Positions 11,672 through 12,632 of a DNA stretch of 12,632 bases are shown one piece after another. The stretch's first letter is position 1; each line of letters begins with the position of its first letter. The position numbers and the translations under genes are program-made. The notes under the pieces were generated by a model, which was not told the DNA's origin, did not search any database, and saw only the letters and a list, made by a program, of their open reading frames with translations. The DNA comes from WYZ-LMO2 sp040514265 (GTDB lineage Archaea > Halobacteriota > Archaeoglobi > Archaeoglobales > Archaeoglobaceae), in contig JBEVCD010000011.1 of assembly GCA_040514265.1 (NCBI GenBank), positions 1 through 12,632 of the forward strand, written 5' to 3'.

Positions 11672-12632
11672 ATGCTGCCGCCCAAGGAGTTTCTGAAAAA
11701 CATAAAGCCGTTCAGCTATCTGAGTGAGGACGAACTCGAATTTCTAGTCAAAAACCTGCGGGCTGAGGCTTTCGAGGAGGGGGAAACGATCGTAAGAGGG
11801 GGTGAGAAGGCGAAGAAAGTTTATGTAATATTCTCAGGTTCGGTATCCCTGTACGAAGATGGTACTCTGGTGGATGTCGCGAGGAGGGGTGACATAATAG
11901 GTCTGGGAATCGAGGGCGGAAAGGTGAGGTACACAGCCGTTGCTAGAGAGGACACAATTTGCTACGAAATACCAAAAAAAGCGTTTGACAGACTGATGGA
12001 GAGCAACGAAAACTTCAGAAAATTCTTCGAGAGTTTTGTTGAAGGAGACTTTGCGAGTGTTAGGAAGGATAACGTCCTATTTGAGCAGTTTTTGTATAAA
12101 CCCGTTAGAGAGCTTCTGACGAAGGATCCCGTAGTTTGTTCGGCAGTAACGTCGCTTAGGGAAGCTGTATCGGAGATGGAGTTCAACAGGGTCGGCTCAA
12201 TCGTCGTCGTAGACGAAGAGAAGAGACCACTTGGCATCTTAACAAATGCCGACTTAAGGCGATTTATAGTATACGGTGGGAATCTGGAGGAGAGAGTCTC
12301 AGCTTACATGAGCAGACCTCCTATAACAGTTGAGGCGAACAGACCGATTTTCGACGCTTACGTGGAATTTTTGAGGAGAGGCATCAACCACCTAATCGTA
12401 ACTGAGAACGGAAGAGTTCGCGGTGTGATAACGGCAAAAGACGTACTCTCGCACTTCGAGCCGACTGCTTCTGTCATAATTTACACGAGAAAATTGGCAA
12501 AAGCTGGATCCACGGAAGAGTTGGCGGCTGTATATACAAATATTAAAAAAGCGGTAGCAGCTATGGCTGTAAAGGGTTTACACTTTTACGAGCTGACATC
12601 TATAATATCGGACGTCTACGATCTCCTGACGG
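11672..12632 (+). CDS. Cyclic-nucleotide-binding-like / CBS pair / DUF294 nucleotidyltransferase-type protein (3' truncated by window end)
   Basis: The open frame runs 320 codons to the window edge without a stop. Residues 10-125 form a CNBD-like beta barrel ('FEEGETIVRGGEKAKKVYV', 'FSGSVSLYEDG'). Residues 145-200 and 207-262 are two CBS motifs ('PLGILTNADLRRFIV', 'VRGVITAKDVLSHF'). From about 265 the helical start of DUF294 follows. DUF294 is a putative nucleotidyltransferase resembling the GlnD uridylyltransferase, and its catalytic residues would lie beyond the window. Such three-part proteins are thought to be signalling enzymes regulated by nucleotides. The CNBD segment 'GDIIGLGIEGGKVRYTAVA' is short and lacks the usual FGE...R-S/T-A phosphate-binding cassette. 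Binding of cAMP is therefore doubtful. The start is set by the TATA box at 11644-11653. The substrate and partner are unknown. Confidence 0.87.
   Translation, partial: MLPPKEFLKNIKPFSYLSEDELEFLVKNLRAEAFEEGETIVRGGEKAKKVYVIFSGSVSLYEDGTLVDVARRGDIIGLGIEGGKVRYTAVAREDTICYEIPKKAFDRLMESNENFRKFFESFVEGDFASVRKDNVLFEQFLYKPVRELLTKDPVVCSAVTSLREAVSEMEFNRVGSIVVVDEEKRPLGILTNADLRRFIVYGGNLEERVSAYMSRPPITVEANRPIFDAYVEFLRRGINHLIVTENGRVRGVITAKDVLSHFEPTASVIIYTRKLAKAGSTEELAAVYTNIKKAVAAMAVKGLHFYELTSIISDVYDLLT

Overview
The window looks like chromosomal DNA of a hyperthermophilic, anaerobic archaeon, most probably of the Archaeoglobales (Archaeoglobus, Ferroglobus or Geoglobus). This is inferred from protein families, not from a search. 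The supporting evidence is an archaeal-type SerRS and dTMP kinase, an AhbC-like enzyme of the siroheme-to-heme route, a homolog of the archaeal acetyl-CoA synthase beta subunit (CdhC), a six-heme c-type cytochrome lipoprotein, and archaeal TATA boxes placed for leaderless transcripts. No mobile element, CRISPR array or phage gene was seen.

Layout. Positions 1-466 hold no convincing gene. They contain a TATA-like box that may serve a gene just off the left edge. A four-CBS-domain protein (467-1306, +) then converges on dTMP kinase (1284-1865, -). The kinase diverges from an M24 metallopeptidase (1912-2970, +) across one shared palindromic TATA box. The peptidase converges on an operon of a heme-O-synthase-like prenyltransferase followed by seryl-tRNA synthetase (5160 down to 2948, -). 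Divergent from that operon is a two-gene unit: a Roadblock/LC7 protein and a DUF2226/PatA-N-like protein (5243-6318, +).

Next come an HtpX-type M48 membrane protease (6305-7306, -) and a CdhC-like protein (7316-8353, -). The latter keeps the four iron-sulfur cysteines of the acetyl-CoA synthase A-cluster but has lost the Cys-Gly-Cys nickel ligands. It is head to head with a LOG-family protein (8381-8860, +), with only 27 bases between the two start codons. The LOG gene converges, with a 61-base coding overlap, on the radical SAM heme-biosynthesis enzyme (8800-9903, -). That gene diverges from a tRNA-Ser(CGA) gene (9955-10039, +) across another shared TATA box.

The right end carries the hexaheme cytochrome (10120-11433, +) with a T-rich terminator. 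An intergenic stretch follows that holds a possible frameshifted small gene (minus strand). The window ends in a truncated gene for a protein with cyclic-nucleotide-binding-like, paired CBS and DUF294 nucleotidyltransferase-type domains (11672 onward, +).

How the genes fit together. Three unlinked units relate to heme: an AhbC-like enzyme (heme b precursor), a CtaB-like prenyltransferase (heme b to heme o, if the assignment holds) and a six-heme cytochrome that uses heme c. Two energy- or nucleotide-sensing CBS proteins lie near the ends. The strand pattern alternates, with divergent starts very close together and all four convergent gene pairs overlapping at their 3' ends. The most unusual gene is the CdhC-like protein without nickel ligands; the tightest regulatory arrangement is the interlocked promoter between it and the LOG gene.
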